Assembly: GCA_965216945.1 (NCBI GenBank)
Contig: CBDCGU010000003.1
Coordinates: forward strand, 3,348,001 to 3,412,000
Source: DATHZQ01 sp965216945
GTDB lineage: Bacteria; Actinomycetota; Acidimicrobiia; Spongiisociales; UBA5794
Length of the DNA: 64,000 bases
Direction of reading: 5' to 3'
Numbering within the stretch: the first letter of the stretch is position 1; every line of letters begins with the position of its first letter. This document shows, piece after piece, positions 9,001 to 16,075 of this stretch. Both the position numbers and the translations under genes were made by a program. The notes beneath the pieces were generated by a model. It made no database searches, was not told where the DNA came from, and saw nothing but the letters and a program-made list of their open reading frames with translations.

Positions 9001-9332
9001 ACCGTCTCGACGCATCGGGTTGTATGCGCATCGTCGATGCGCTCAACCTGCACAAACACGGCACCCGGGCACGAGTCGGTGGCATCATCACTCACCGGCA
9101 ACGTCCCGGCACTGCCCGGGGGGTACGGTTCCTGAATCTCGAGGACGAGACAGGTCTGCTCAACGTGGTGGTCCTGCCCCAGGTGTGGGAGGCGCACTAC
9201 GAGATCGCTCGCAAGGCGATCGGCGTGGTCATCGGCGGGGTGCTGGAGTTCCGTGATGGCGTCACGAACCTGGTTGCCCACCGTTTCGAGCACTGGCCCG
9301 TCGACGGTATCTCCAGCCGCGACTTCCGTTGA
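6015..9332 (+). CDS. dnaE2: Error-prone DNA polymerase DnaE2 (ImuC)
   Basis: C-family DNA polymerase alpha-subunit paralogue used for translesion synthesis and damage-induced mutagenesis. From the ATG at 6015 it has 1105 residues. An N-terminal PHP domain begins ELHCHTNFSFLDGAS (residues 6-20). The catalytic palm holds PDIDIDFE at residues 434-441, which carries the metal-binding aspartates. Next come the finger region (KDDCATMGIVKFDLLALG) and the helix-hairpin-helix region. A C-terminal OB fold follows (residues about 1020-1080, GLLNVVVLP). A LexA box lies directly upstream, so SOS induction is expected. No imuA or imuB is in the window. Residues about 75-117 form an unusual Arg/Pro/Gly-rich insertion encoded by palindromic DNA, placed between two PHP-domain strands. 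Confidence 0.96.
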   Translation: MARYAELHCHTNFSFLDGASHAAELVKRAAELGYTALGVTDHDGFRGAVKVHQAARSLDMPVVYGTEVGLPVIDPPSGKVGERSKPKGVRGSEAEPNPPRRGRIRRMHGSKPVTKDPTHHLVLLAPDPAGYRAISRFVTRGQYRGEKDRPVYGYAELEEASRHGDLVALTGCWQGEVPRAAQRGDLPGAIAAASRLRDLFPGRLYVELWHHGMPEDDLRNDVLVEVASRTGLPTIATNNVHYAHRHDADLSEVLAAVAGRRDLDVADGFRPATDERHLRSPEEMAVRFARYPGAVERAAVLGTALAFDLDLLAPQLPDFPMPGAFTTEDEYLRHLVLEGARTVYPGMGDDGIDPQARVRLEHELSVIEELGFAGFFLVAWDIVAFARSQDIYCQIRGSGADSAVCRCIGLTRVDPIRLNLPFERFLSEERGRPPDIDIDFEAERREEVIQYCYRRYGRERAAMVANVITYRARSVLQDVGKAFGLTQAQVNALTKYLDTRSPQAIATQVDLPAGLTSELIYDVCSRLDGFPRHLGIHSGGMVVAQRPLWEVVPMEWGRMEDRSVLQWDKDDCATMGIVKFDLLALGAMNGLHLSVDAIRRIHGVDIDLATIPQEPVIYDMLTRADTVGVFQVESRAQMATLPRMKPKTFYDLAIEVALIRPGPIQGHSVHPFLRRRNGEEPVRYPHPLAEPILKKTMGVPVFQEQLMELARVCAGFSAGQSDRLRQAMTHKRSDEAMATLREEVYDGMASNGIIGPAADEIWEKLQGFASFGFPESHSVSFAYIVYASSWLKYHWPAEFFMGLLNAQPMGFYTPNSLVQDAAHHGVVVLPPDINASEFDCTIELNDAGEDDVTEYLGMRWRRGQGAVDDPVRSPVALRIGLRYVRNLGDAEITRIEAARQVGGLFESAEDLAQRTGLPLDGLEALAAAGAMESIGLGRRAGIWAAGALAGMGPDRLPLASGTSAPGLRSMSRPEAVQADLWSTGISVTHPVVFMRDRLDASGCMRIVDALNLHKHGTRARVGGIITHRQRPGTARGVRFLNLEDETGLLNVVVLPQVWEAHYEIARKAIGVVIGGVLEFRDGVTNLVAHRFEHWPVDGISSRDFR
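6237..6328. repeat. Palindromic insertion inside dnaE2
   Basis: Three nested or consecutive imperfect palindromes lie in this stretch: CCTCCCTC (6237-6244) with GAGTGAGG (6287-6294); GCCGAG (6294-6299) with CTCGGC (6310-6315); and CGAATCC (6301-6307) with GGATTCG (6322-6328). The encoded peptide (KVGERSKPKGVRGSEAEPNPPRRGR) is low-complexity and basic, unlike the flanking PHP-domain sequence. This is the pattern expected of a small palindromic repeat inserted in frame, but no second copy was found in this window, so mobility is inferred. Confidence 0.5.
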
Positions 9333-9415
9333 TCCCCCGGCCCTCCTTCGACAGATGCCCCCGTAACGGCCCGAGGTCGTAGGATCGTGAGATCGCGGCG
9401 AAGGAGCGTGGCGCA

Positions 9416-10381
9416 GTGGTCATGGCGGCAGAGTTCACGACGACGACGGTCCTTGCATGGGGGCTCGCGGCGGTCGCCGTGGGATTCGTGCTCGGTTGGA
9501 TGTTCCGTCCGTGGCTCGTTGGCGAGCGGCTACGTGACGAATACGAGAGCAAGCTGGCCGAGAGCGCCACAGACCTGGCCGACACGAGAGCCCGGTTGTC
9601 CGACACCGATTCACGTCTGAAGACCGCAACAACGGATCTGGAGGCGGCGCAGGCCGGCATCGTCCGTCTCGAATCGGACCTCCGCACCGCATCGACCAAG
9701 GCTTCCGATCTGGAGACCGCGTTGGAGAACGAGCGCATGGAGAAGGAGGTCGAGATCGAGAAGCTCACCGCCGAGGTGGCGAAACTCGCACCGCTCCAAT
9801 CCAAGGTTGCAGAGTTGGAGGGAGACCGTGGAGCGTTCGAGAGCGCCCGTGCCGACGTTGCACGCCTCGAGGGAGAGCTTGCGGCGGCATCTGCCCGCGC
9901 CCGCGACTTGGAAGGCTCGCTCTCCGCCTTGCGCAGCGAGAAGGACGCAGAGATCTCCCGGCTCGCCGCAACCGCTGCCACTGCCGCTGCTCCTGCCGGG
10001 GTCACCGTCGTCGAGCCGGCAAGAGACCCCGCTCCGGAACCGCAGGAGGCGAGCGCAGGGGAGACGGTGAAGGCGCCGCGCACCGCCTCCCCCGAACGAG
10101 AGGCTGCGATGGGCCGGGTGGTGGAGATCGCCGCTCGTACAAGAGGTGGCGAGCCCCGGGTGGAGGACAACCTCAAACGGATCCGCGGCATCGGGCCGAA
10201 GATCGCAGCGATGCTCTACGGGATGGAGATCACCAGCTTCCGGCAGATCGCCAGGTTCGAGCGGGATGACATCGCCAGCGTCGCCGCCGCCCTCGATTCG
10301 TTCCCCGATCGCATCGAGCGGGACGATTGGATGTCCTCGGCGGCCCGGCTTCACGAGGAGAAATACGGCGAGCCCGCCTGA
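9416..10381 (+). CDS. Membrane-anchored coiled-coil protein with helix-hairpin-helix domain
   Basis: A 321-residue protein of three parts. Residues 8-32 form one transmembrane helix (VLAWGLAAVAVGFVLGWMF). Residues about 38-190 are a long heptad-rich coiled coil of Leu/Ala/Glu/Lys. After an Ala/Pro/Glu linker, residues about 255-315 form a helix-hairpin-helix unit with NLKRIRGIGPKIAAMLYG, the type found in non-sequence-specific DNA-binding proteins. The layout recalls RmuC (TM plus coiled coil) but no nuclease domain is seen. GTG at 9416 is chosen because AAGGAG lies at 9401-9406. It follows dnaE2 by 83 bases on the same strand and could share its SOS promoter. Exact function unknown. Confidence 0.8.
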   Translation: MVMAAEFTTTTVLAWGLAAVAVGFVLGWMFRPWLVGERLRDEYESKLAESATDLADTRARLSDTDSRLKTATTDLEAAQAGIVRLESDLRTASTKASDLETALENERMEKEVEIEKLTAEVAKLAPLQSKVAELEGDRGAFESARADVARLEGELAAASARARDLEGSLSALRSEKDAEISRLAATAATAAAPAGVTVVEPARDPAPEPQEASAGETVKAPRTASPEREAAMGRVVEIAARTRGGEPRVEDNLKRIRGIGPKIAAMLYGMEITSFRQIARFERDDIASVAAALDSFPDRIERDDWMSSAARLHEEKYGEPA

Positions 10382-10464
10382 GTGCCCTGTTCGCCCGCTC
10401 GATGCGGTCGTCGCGCCGTGGGGTGGGGCCCTCGTCTCCCGGCGACGGATCTGGTCGTGCGGCC

Positions 10465-11505
10465 TCAGCCGTCCTTCAGCACGTCGCCGATGATGCCGAG
10501 GGCGACGTCGATGTCGCCGCTCGAAACATGGAGGTTGGTGACGGCTCGGATCGACGTTGCACTGAGTGGCAGCATGCGCACCCCGCCGGCCGAGCAGCGT
10601 TCGGCGAAGGTGTTGGCCCCCATGGCGGTGACGTCGAAGTAGACCATGTTGGTGGACACGGCATCGAGGTCGACCTCGATGCCCGGCGTCTCGGCGAGCC
10701 CTGCGGCGAGGCGAGCCGCATTGGCGTGGTCTTCGCCGAGCCGATCGATGTTGTGTTTCACGGCAAAGAGAGCGCCGGCCGCCATCATCCCCGCCTGGCG
10801 GAATCCGCCACCGAACATCTGCTTGAACCGACGGGCTCGGGCGACCAGGTCTCCGTCGCCGACGAGCGCAGATCCCATCGGGGCCCCGAGACCCTTCGAG
10901 AAGCAGACGCTGACGGTGTCGTAGCCGTCGGCCAGATCCGACAGTGACTCGCCGCTCGCCACCGCTGCATTCCACAATCGGGCGCCGTCCATGTGGGTCG
11001 TGAGGCCCAGCCGGTGCGCCGTTGCGGCCACCTCGTCGAGGCCCGCCCGGGGCCAGACGGCGCCGCCTGCGGCGTTGTGCGTGTTCTCGGTGCACAGCAG
11101 GGTCACGGGCTGGAAGAGCGACGGGGGTAGCGAAGCCGGGATCTCCGGCACCGCACGGCGCACCGCATCGGGGCTGAAGACGCCCCGGTCGCTCGGCAGG
11201 AACTGCATCGTGACACCGGAGAGCGCATAGGGAGCGCCGAGCTCATGAATGTGGATGTGGGCATCGTCGGACGCCAGCACGATGTCGCCGGGCTCGGTGT
11301 GAGTGCGGAGCGCCACCTGATTCGACATCGTGCCGGTCGGAACGTACATGGCATCGTCCTTGCCGAGGAGATCGGCAACCGTGGCCTCGAGGGCGAGCAC
11401 GGTGGGGTCGTCGTGGTAGACGTCGTCGCCAACGTCGGCGTCGGCGATGGCCCGCCGCATGTCGGGCGTCGGGCGGGTCACGGTATCGGAGCGGAGGTCG
11501 ATCAT
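10465..11505 (-). CDS. ltaE: Low-specificity L-threonine aldolase
   Basis: PLP enzyme that cleaves L-threonine (and allo-threonine) to glycine and acetaldehyde. The 346 residues begin MIDLRSDTVTRPTPDMRRA, the typical start of the family. They then show GDDVYHDDPTV, YVPTGTMSNQVAL, HMDGARLWNA, and the PLP-lysine motif VCFSKGLGAPMGS. The C-terminal SSGDIDVAL is also typical. Length is normal and the ATG at 11505 fits the conserved N-terminus. It is downstream of the TPP enzyme gene on the same strand with a small ORF between them. Confidence 0.95.
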   Translation of the reverse strand: MIDLRSDTVTRPTPDMRRAIADADVGDDVYHDDPTVLALEATVADLLGKDDAMYVPTGTMSNQVALRTHTEPGDIVLASDDAHIHIHELGAPYALSGVTMQFLPSDRGVFSPDAVRRAVPEIPASLPPSLFQPVTLLCTENTHNAAGGAVWPRAGLDEVAATAHRLGLTTHMDGARLWNAAVASGESLSDLADGYDTVSVCFSKGLGAPMGSALVGDGDLVARARRFKQMFGGGFRQAGMMAAGALFAVKHNIDRLGEDHANAARLAAGLAETPGIEVDLDAVSTNMVYFDVTAMGANTFAERCSAGGVRMLPLSATSIRAVTNLHVSSGDIDVALGIIGDVLKDG

Positions 11506-11528
11506 CCGGCGATGCTATCGCCTGGCCG

Positions 11529-11651
11529 TCAGGGGCGAGCCGTTGCGCGGAACGTCGTGAGCGCTGTGATGAAGCCGGGCTCGTCCTCGCCTGCGTCGAA
11601 GAATCGCCACGTCTGGCCCGCGGCGGTGATCGCATGCAGCGGGCTGTCCAT
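11529..11651 (-). CDS. Possible small protein, 40 aa
   Basis: A short open frame starting at ATG 11651, 7 bases after the stop of the TPP enzyme gene and on the same strand, ending 23 bases before ltaE. The product begins MDSPLHAITAAG, continues WRFFDAGEDEPG, and ends ATARP. Nearly every codon ends in G or C, as in the neighbouring genes, which is the main reason to list it. There is no membrane segment or known motif, and no strong ribosome binding site beyond possible translational coupling. It may be a genuine short downstream cistron or a chance frame. Confidence 0.3.
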   Translation of the reverse strand: MDSPLHAITAAGQTWRFFDAGEDEPGFITALTTFRATARP

Positions 11652-11658
11652 CACATGC

Positions 11659-13287
11659 TCAGCCTGCGTAATTCGACGAGGCGCGGAAGGTCTCTTCGAT
11701 GTGGACGTTGACGAGTGCCGGCTTCCCCGAGTCGGCGGCTCGTTGCAGGGCGGGACCCAGCTCTGCAGCCGTGGTCACGAGCTCGCCGTGGCCGCCCAGG
11801 GCGCTCACGACGTCGTGGTAGGGGCGGCGACCGAGATCCGACGCCACCACTCGTTCGGGGTAGAACATGCGGTGGAAGTTCTTGATGTTGTTCCACACCC
11901 CGTCATTGCCGACGACGCCGATGACGGGGAGGCCGTGCCGGACGTAGCTGTCGAACTCGAAGCCGTTGAACCCGAAACCGCCGTCACCGAACACGATGCC
12001 GACTCGCTTCTCAGGGTGCACGACCGCGGCAGCGAGGGCGAAGCCGGGACCCGTGCCGAGTGTCCCGGCCGGTCCCGGTTCGAGCACGTGACCCGGTGTG
12101 GCTACCTGGAGCCACTTGGCCGTCGTGGCGACGATGTCGCCGCCGTCGACGGCGACGATGCTGTCCGGGCCGAAGAACTCGCCCACCTCTCTGCCGAAGA
12201 GCTCGGGTTGTACGAGGCCGTCGCCGCCGGCTGCAGCCTGTTTGGCAGCTTCTCGCCGCTCCGACTCCACCCGCTGGATGTCGGCCGTCCACGGCCGGTC
12301 CCCGGCGGGGGTGAAGACGGCGGCGTGGGCGGACAGCTGGCGGAGAAAGCGCCCTGGGTTGGCGATCACGGCGTGGTGGGCCGGGCGGTTCCACCCGAGC
12401 TTGGTCGGCTCGGCGTCGATCTGGATGACAGTGGCCTCGGGGTTGATCTTCTGGCCGTAGCCGGTGCGGAAGTCCCAGTCGACGCCGAGGGCGACGACCA
12501 CGTCGGCTCCGGCGAATGCGTGGCTGCGACCGCGGACGCCGAGGAGGGCATGGTCGTGGGGGAGGGCGCCCCGGGCACCGGCGTTGGTGAACACCGGGGC
12601 GTGTAGCGCCTCGGCGACCGCCAGCAGGGCCGCCGCACCGTCGCCGCGGATGCCGCTCCCCGCAAAGAGCACGGGTCGCTCACTCCCGGCGAGAACGTGA
12701 GCCACGAACTCGACGGCTGCCGGGTCGGCGCCGACCGGTTCGGTGGCGCGATAGCCCTCGGGCAGCGGTGTGTCCTCGTCGACGAGCCCAGTCTGCACGT
12801 CGAGCGGCACGTCGAGGAAGACGGGGCCACCCCGGCCGCTGAACGCATGGCGGGCTGCGATGGCGATGTAGTCCGCCAGGCGAGCGGTCTCCCAGGCGGT
12901 CGTCGCCAGCTTCGTGATGGTGCGGAAGAGCGGTGGGTGGTCCATCTCCTGGAGCCCGCCGGCCAGCTCCTGACGGACGAGATGGCGCCCGCCGAGAACG
13001 AGCATCGGGGTGTGGGACATGTAGGCGTTCATCACCGCCGTGACCGTGTTGGTGACGCCCGGTGCCGCCGTCACCGCGGCGACGCCCAGTCGTCCCGTGA
13101 GCCGGGTGTACGCCTCGGCGGCGTGACCCGCCGACTCCTCGTGCCGGACGTCGACGATGCGAATGCCCTCCTCGACACATCCGTCCAGGATGGGAACGAT
13201 GTGCCCGCCGGTGAGGGTGAACAGTGCGTCGACGCCCTCGGCCCTGAGTGCCTTGGCGATCAATCGACCGCCGTGGATCTTTCCCAT
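11659..13287 (-). CDS. Thiamine-diphosphate-dependent enzyme, acetolactate synthase-like
   Basis: A 542-residue protein with the three-domain layout of the acetolactate synthase / 2-hydroxyacyl-CoA lyase superfamily. The N-terminal PYR domain contains TLTGGHIVPIL, VRHEESAGHAAEAYTR with the TPP-activating Glu at residue 50, and AAPGVTNTVTAV. A central Rossmann-like domain includes PVLFAGSGIRGDGAA. The C-terminal PP domain has GTLGTGPGFALAAA and the TPP/metal motif GDGGFGFNG...GNDGVWNN. It is not next to an ilvN-type regulatory subunit gene or other ilv genes, so branched-chain biosynthesis is unlikely. A lyase acting on a 2-keto or 2-hydroxyacyl substrate is possible. Reaction unresolved. Confidence 0.85.
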   Translation of the reverse strand: MGKIHGGRLIAKALRAEGVDALFTLTGGHIVPILDGCVEEGIRIVDVRHEESAGHAAEAYTRLTGRLGVAAVTAAPGVTNTVTAVMNAYMSHTPMLVLGGRHLVRQELAGGLQEMDHPPLFRTITKLATTAWETARLADYIAIAARHAFSGRGGPVFLDVPLDVQTGLVDEDTPLPEGYRATEPVGADPAAVEFVAHVLAGSERPVLFAGSGIRGDGAAALLAVAEALHAPVFTNAGARGALPHDHALLGVRGRSHAFAGADVVVALGVDWDFRTGYGQKINPEATVIQIDAEPTKLGWNRPAHHAVIANPGRFLRQLSAHAAVFTPAGDRPWTADIQRVESERREAAKQAAAGGDGLVQPELFGREVGEFFGPDSIVAVDGGDIVATTAKWLQVATPGHVLEPGPAGTLGTGPGFALAAAVVHPEKRVGIVFGDGGFGFNGFEFDSYVRHGLPVIGVVGNDGVWNNIKNFHRMFYPERVVASDLGRRPYHDVVSALGGHGELVTTAAELGPALQRAADSGKPALVNVHIEETFRASSNYAG

Positions 13288-13323
13288 CTCATCCTCGTTC
13301 GTCGGTGGCTGCGGCAGCGGATG

Positions 13324-13839
13324 CTATCGGTTCTCGTTGTCGGGCCCGTGTGTGAAGTGGCGCGGCTGGAGAAGAGCCGCAAGCTCACCCATCGGTGGCT
13401 CCACCGACTCCCAGCTGCGCCCCAGCATCAGCTCCACGATCGCAACCGTTGCGGTCTTCATCTGCACCGATGCTCCCGTGAGGGCGAACACCACCCCGCC
13501 CCACGTGGGCTGATGACCCACGATCATCAGCCGATCCACCGATTCCGCGGCCCCGGCGACCACGGCCAGCGTGCCTTCCACAGAGGTCCCGTAGAGATCC
13601 GGCTCGACCTCGACCGGCGTTCCCCAGGCCCCGGCCTCGGCGGCGAGCTCGGCCGTGTGACGGGCCCGCACCGCCGACGAGGTGATCGTGAGCTCGGGAA
13701 CCTCGTCGATCTCGGTGAGCAGTCTGCCCATGCGCCGCGCCGCCTTCGTTCCGCGCCGGTTGAGCGGGCGGTCGTGATCCAGGCTGACGCCCGCCGACCA
13801 GTCGGACTTGGCGTGCCGCATCACGAGCAATCGCTTCAT
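13324..13839 (-). CDS. SixA-type histidine phosphatase
   Basis: Phosphoglycerate-mutase-fold protein of 171 residues related to SixA, which dephosphorylates phosphohistidine. The catalytic RHA motif is in LLVMRHAKSDWS at the N-terminus. NRRGTKAARRMGRLL and SSAVRARHTAELAAE follow, and the second catalytic histidine is in LMIVGHQPTWGG. The start is ATG 13839, immediately before the RHA motif, while the in-frame codons upstream to 13971 are Arg-rich and unlike the family. The physiological substrate is unknown. The 240 bases between this gene and the ABC ATPase stop at 14080 show no supported feature. Confidence 0.87.
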   Translation of the reverse strand: MKRLLVMRHAKSDWSAGVSLDHDRPLNRRGTKAARRMGRLLTEIDEVPELTITSSAVRARHTAELAAEAGAWGTPVEVEPDLYGTSVEGTLAVVAGAAESVDRLMIVGHQPTWGGVVFALTGASVQMKTATVAIVELMLGRSWESVEPPMGELAALLQPRHFTHGPDNENR

Positions 13840-14079
13840 GGCGCCGACCTTAGAGCGTCCCCATCGACGCAGGCGCTGATCGCACGCCAGACCGCGGCCG
13901 AACGCATCGGCCCGCACCCGGCCCGCCGAACGCGCCGGCCGCCGCCGGCCAATGCGAACGCCATCCCGCATGGCGCCGCGACGGAGCAGGGCACGATCAG
14001 CCGCATCCGGCGGCTGGGACCGGGGGCAAGGCGGGGCCCGGGGCCTGCCGCTCGCCGCCGCATCGTGGCGGGGGCCGGC

Positions 14080-14874
14080 TCAGTTCGTTCCGGCTTCCTC
14101 GGGCGTGGGTTCTCTGGCCCCTGTCATGATCGCAACGGCGTCCGACATGGTGTGCGTATCCGGCGACACCACGGCAACCCGACGTCCAAGGCGGTGGATG
14201 TGGATGCGGTCGGAGACCTCGAACACGTGAGGCATGTTGTGGCTGATGAGGATGATGGGTAGGCCGCGATCGCGTACGTCCTTGATGAGATCGAGGACCC
14301 GGCGCGATTCCTTGACGCCGAGGGCCGCGGTCGGCTCGTCCATGATCACCACCTTCGTGGCGAATGCGGCCGCCCGGGCGACCGCCACTCCTTGGCGCTG
14401 GCCCCCGGACAGCGTCTCGACGGCCTGTCCGATGTCCTGGATCGTGAGCAGCCCGAGCTCGCCGAGCTGCTTTCGGGCATGCGCTTCCATCGCAGATCGG
14501 TCCAGGAGCCGGAACAGGGACCCCAAGATCCCAGGCTTGCGTCGTTCCCGCCCCAGGTACATGTTCTGGGCGATGTCGAGACCAGGCGACACCGCAAGGT
14601 TCTGGTAGACCGTCTCGATTCCGCGAGCGCGTGCGTCGAGCGGGCTCTTGAACTGGACGGGTTCGCCGTCGAGGAGCATCTCCCCGCTGTCGGGGATGTA
14701 CGCACCGCAGAGGCATTTGATGAGCGACGACTTGCCGGCGCCGTTGTCCCCGATGACGGCGAGGATCTCGCCGGGCAGCAGCTCGAAGTCGGCGTTCTCT
14801 ATGGCGGTGACGTGCCCGAATCGCTTGGTGAGTCGGCGCCCCTCGAGCACGGGGGTCACTGTGGTAGTCGTCAT
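14080..14874 (-). CDS. Sugar ABC importer ATP-binding protein
   Basis: ATPase subunit of a CUT2-type (ribose/fructose/xylose) importer, 264 residues with a single nucleotide-binding domain, so it is of the FrcA kind and not the duplicated RbsA kind. Walker A is GDNGAGKSSL, the signature is ETLSGGQRQGVAVARA, Walker B is VVIMDEPTAALG, and the H-loop is ILISHNMPHVF. ATG 14874 overlaps the permease stop by 4 bases (ATGA), indicating translational coupling. It works with the permease at 14871-15971 and the binding protein at 16076-17152. Confidence 0.93.
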   Translation of the reverse strand: MTTTTVTPVLEGRRLTKRFGHVTAIENADFELLPGEILAVIGDNGAGKSSLIKCLCGAYIPDSGEMLLDGEPVQFKSPLDARARGIETVYQNLAVSPGLDIAQNMYLGRERRKPGILGSLFRLLDRSAMEAHARKQLGELGLLTIQDIGQAVETLSGGQRQGVAVARAAAFATKVVIMDEPTAALGVKESRRVLDLIKDVRDRGLPIILISHNMPHVFEVSDRIHIHRLGRRVAVVSPDTHTMSDAVAIMTGAREPTPEEAGTN

Positions 14875-15971
14875 GTCGCCACCTTCCTGATCCACTGGTC
14901 GAGCCCAACGGCGACGAGGACGAGAACCCCGACTGCGAAGACTCGCCAGAGTGGCTCGAAGCCGAGTTGAGAGAGCCCGCTGTCGAAGACGCCGACGATG
15001 AGCGCACCGATGAGCGTACCGACGACGCGACCTCGTCCGCCGAACAGGCTGGTGCCGCCGATGACCACCGCCGTGATGCTCTCGAGGTTGGCGTTGACGA
15101 TCGGAATCGGGCTCACCGCTCCGATGCGCCCGATCCACAGCCACCCTGCAATCCCGCACAACAGGCCGCCCACGGCGTACACCGACACGAGTACACGGTC
15201 GGTGCGGATGCCCACGAGGCGGGCGGTCTCGGGTTCGTCCCCGGTTGCGTACACATGCTCGCCCCAAGCGGTGCGTTGCAGCACGTACGTGAAGAACGCG
15301 TAGAGGACCAGCATGAACAGCGCCCCGTACGTGATGCGGAACCCGGACACGGGCTCCCAGACGTTGCCGAACCACAGCAGGATGTTGGCCTCGGCGACCA
15401 CGTCGGCGTTGCGGATCGTTGCGTTGTCGGAGAACCACTGTGCGAGTGCGCCGAAGACGCTCAGCGTTCCCAGCGTGGCGATGAACGGCGGCAGCTTGAG
15501 ACGGGTGACCAGCAGCCCGTTGCCGTAGCCGCATGCCAGCCCGAGAGCGATTCCGAGTAGGAGCCCGAGCAGAGGGTTCCAGCCCCACGTGACCGCCAGC
15601 TTCCCCATGGTGACCGAGCTGAAGAGCGTGATGGCACCAACCGACAAATCGATACCCGCCGTGAGGATCACGAGAGTCTGGGCGATACCCAAAGTCCCGA
15701 TGATCATCACCTGGGCGAGAATCGTCGACACATTGGTGGCGGTGAGGAATCTGTCACCGACGATGCTGAAGAACAGGAATGCGAGCAGCAGCACCGCGGA
15801 TGGGCTCGCCAGCGGGCGGCTGTGAAGGAATCGTTGAAGCCGATCGATGGGGGACCGGCCCTGCTCGAAGACGGCGAAATCTCCTCCGGTGGAGCCGGCG
15901 ATTCCCTCAGCTGCGGCTAATTGGTCCGTTGAACGTCTCTCCGTATTCTCGACTCTCGGTTCATCAGCCAT
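14871..15971 (-). CDS. Sugar ABC importer permease
   Basis: Membrane subunit of the same CUT2 importer, 366 residues with about ten helices after a hydrophilic N-terminal tail of roughly 50 residues. Family features include LVILTAGIDLSVGAITLFSSV, the permease motif LVTRLKLPPFIATLGTLSVF, GIRTDRVLVSVYAVGG, and ITAVVIGGTSLFGGRGRVVGTLIGAL near the end. It overlaps the ATPase gene by 4 bases and follows the binding-protein gene by about 100 bases. The imported sugar is not determined by sequence alone. Confidence 0.93.
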   Translation of the reverse strand: MADEPRVENTERRSTDQLAAAEGIAGSTGGDFAVFEQGRSPIDRLQRFLHSRPLASPSAVLLLAFLFFSIVGDRFLTATNVSTILAQVMIIGTLGIAQTLVILTAGIDLSVGAITLFSSVTMGKLAVTWGWNPLLGLLLGIALGLACGYGNGLLVTRLKLPPFIATLGTLSVFGALAQWFSDNATIRNADVVAEANILLWFGNVWEPVSGFRITYGALFMLVLYAFFTYVLQRTAWGEHVYATGDEPETARLVGIRTDRVLVSVYAVGGLLCGIAGWLWIGRIGAVSPIPIVNANLESITAVVIGGTSLFGGRGRVVGTLIGALIVGVFDSGLSQLGFEPLWRVFAVGVLVLVAVGLDQWIRKVAT

Positions 15972-16075
15972 CGCCGCTCTCGCTTTCCGTTGACTCCGGC
16001 TTCGTGGTCTCCGGTGGGTGCGGGCCCTGTCGGGACCGCACCCACGTCCGGGTCAGGTGTGTGCCGTGTTGCCGG

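Noticed and set aside
7176..9293. Long minus-strand open frame (705 codons) opposite dnaE2
   Set aside because: It mirrors the codon bias of dnaE2. The product is His/Arg/Gly-rich without domains, and DnaE2 motifs on the plus strand are unmistakable.
14080..15588. Extended N-terminus for the sugar ABC ATPase reaching 15588
   Set aside because: The extra 238 codons overlap the permease gene out of frame and are Arg-rich; the ATGA overlap at 14871-14874 marks the true start.
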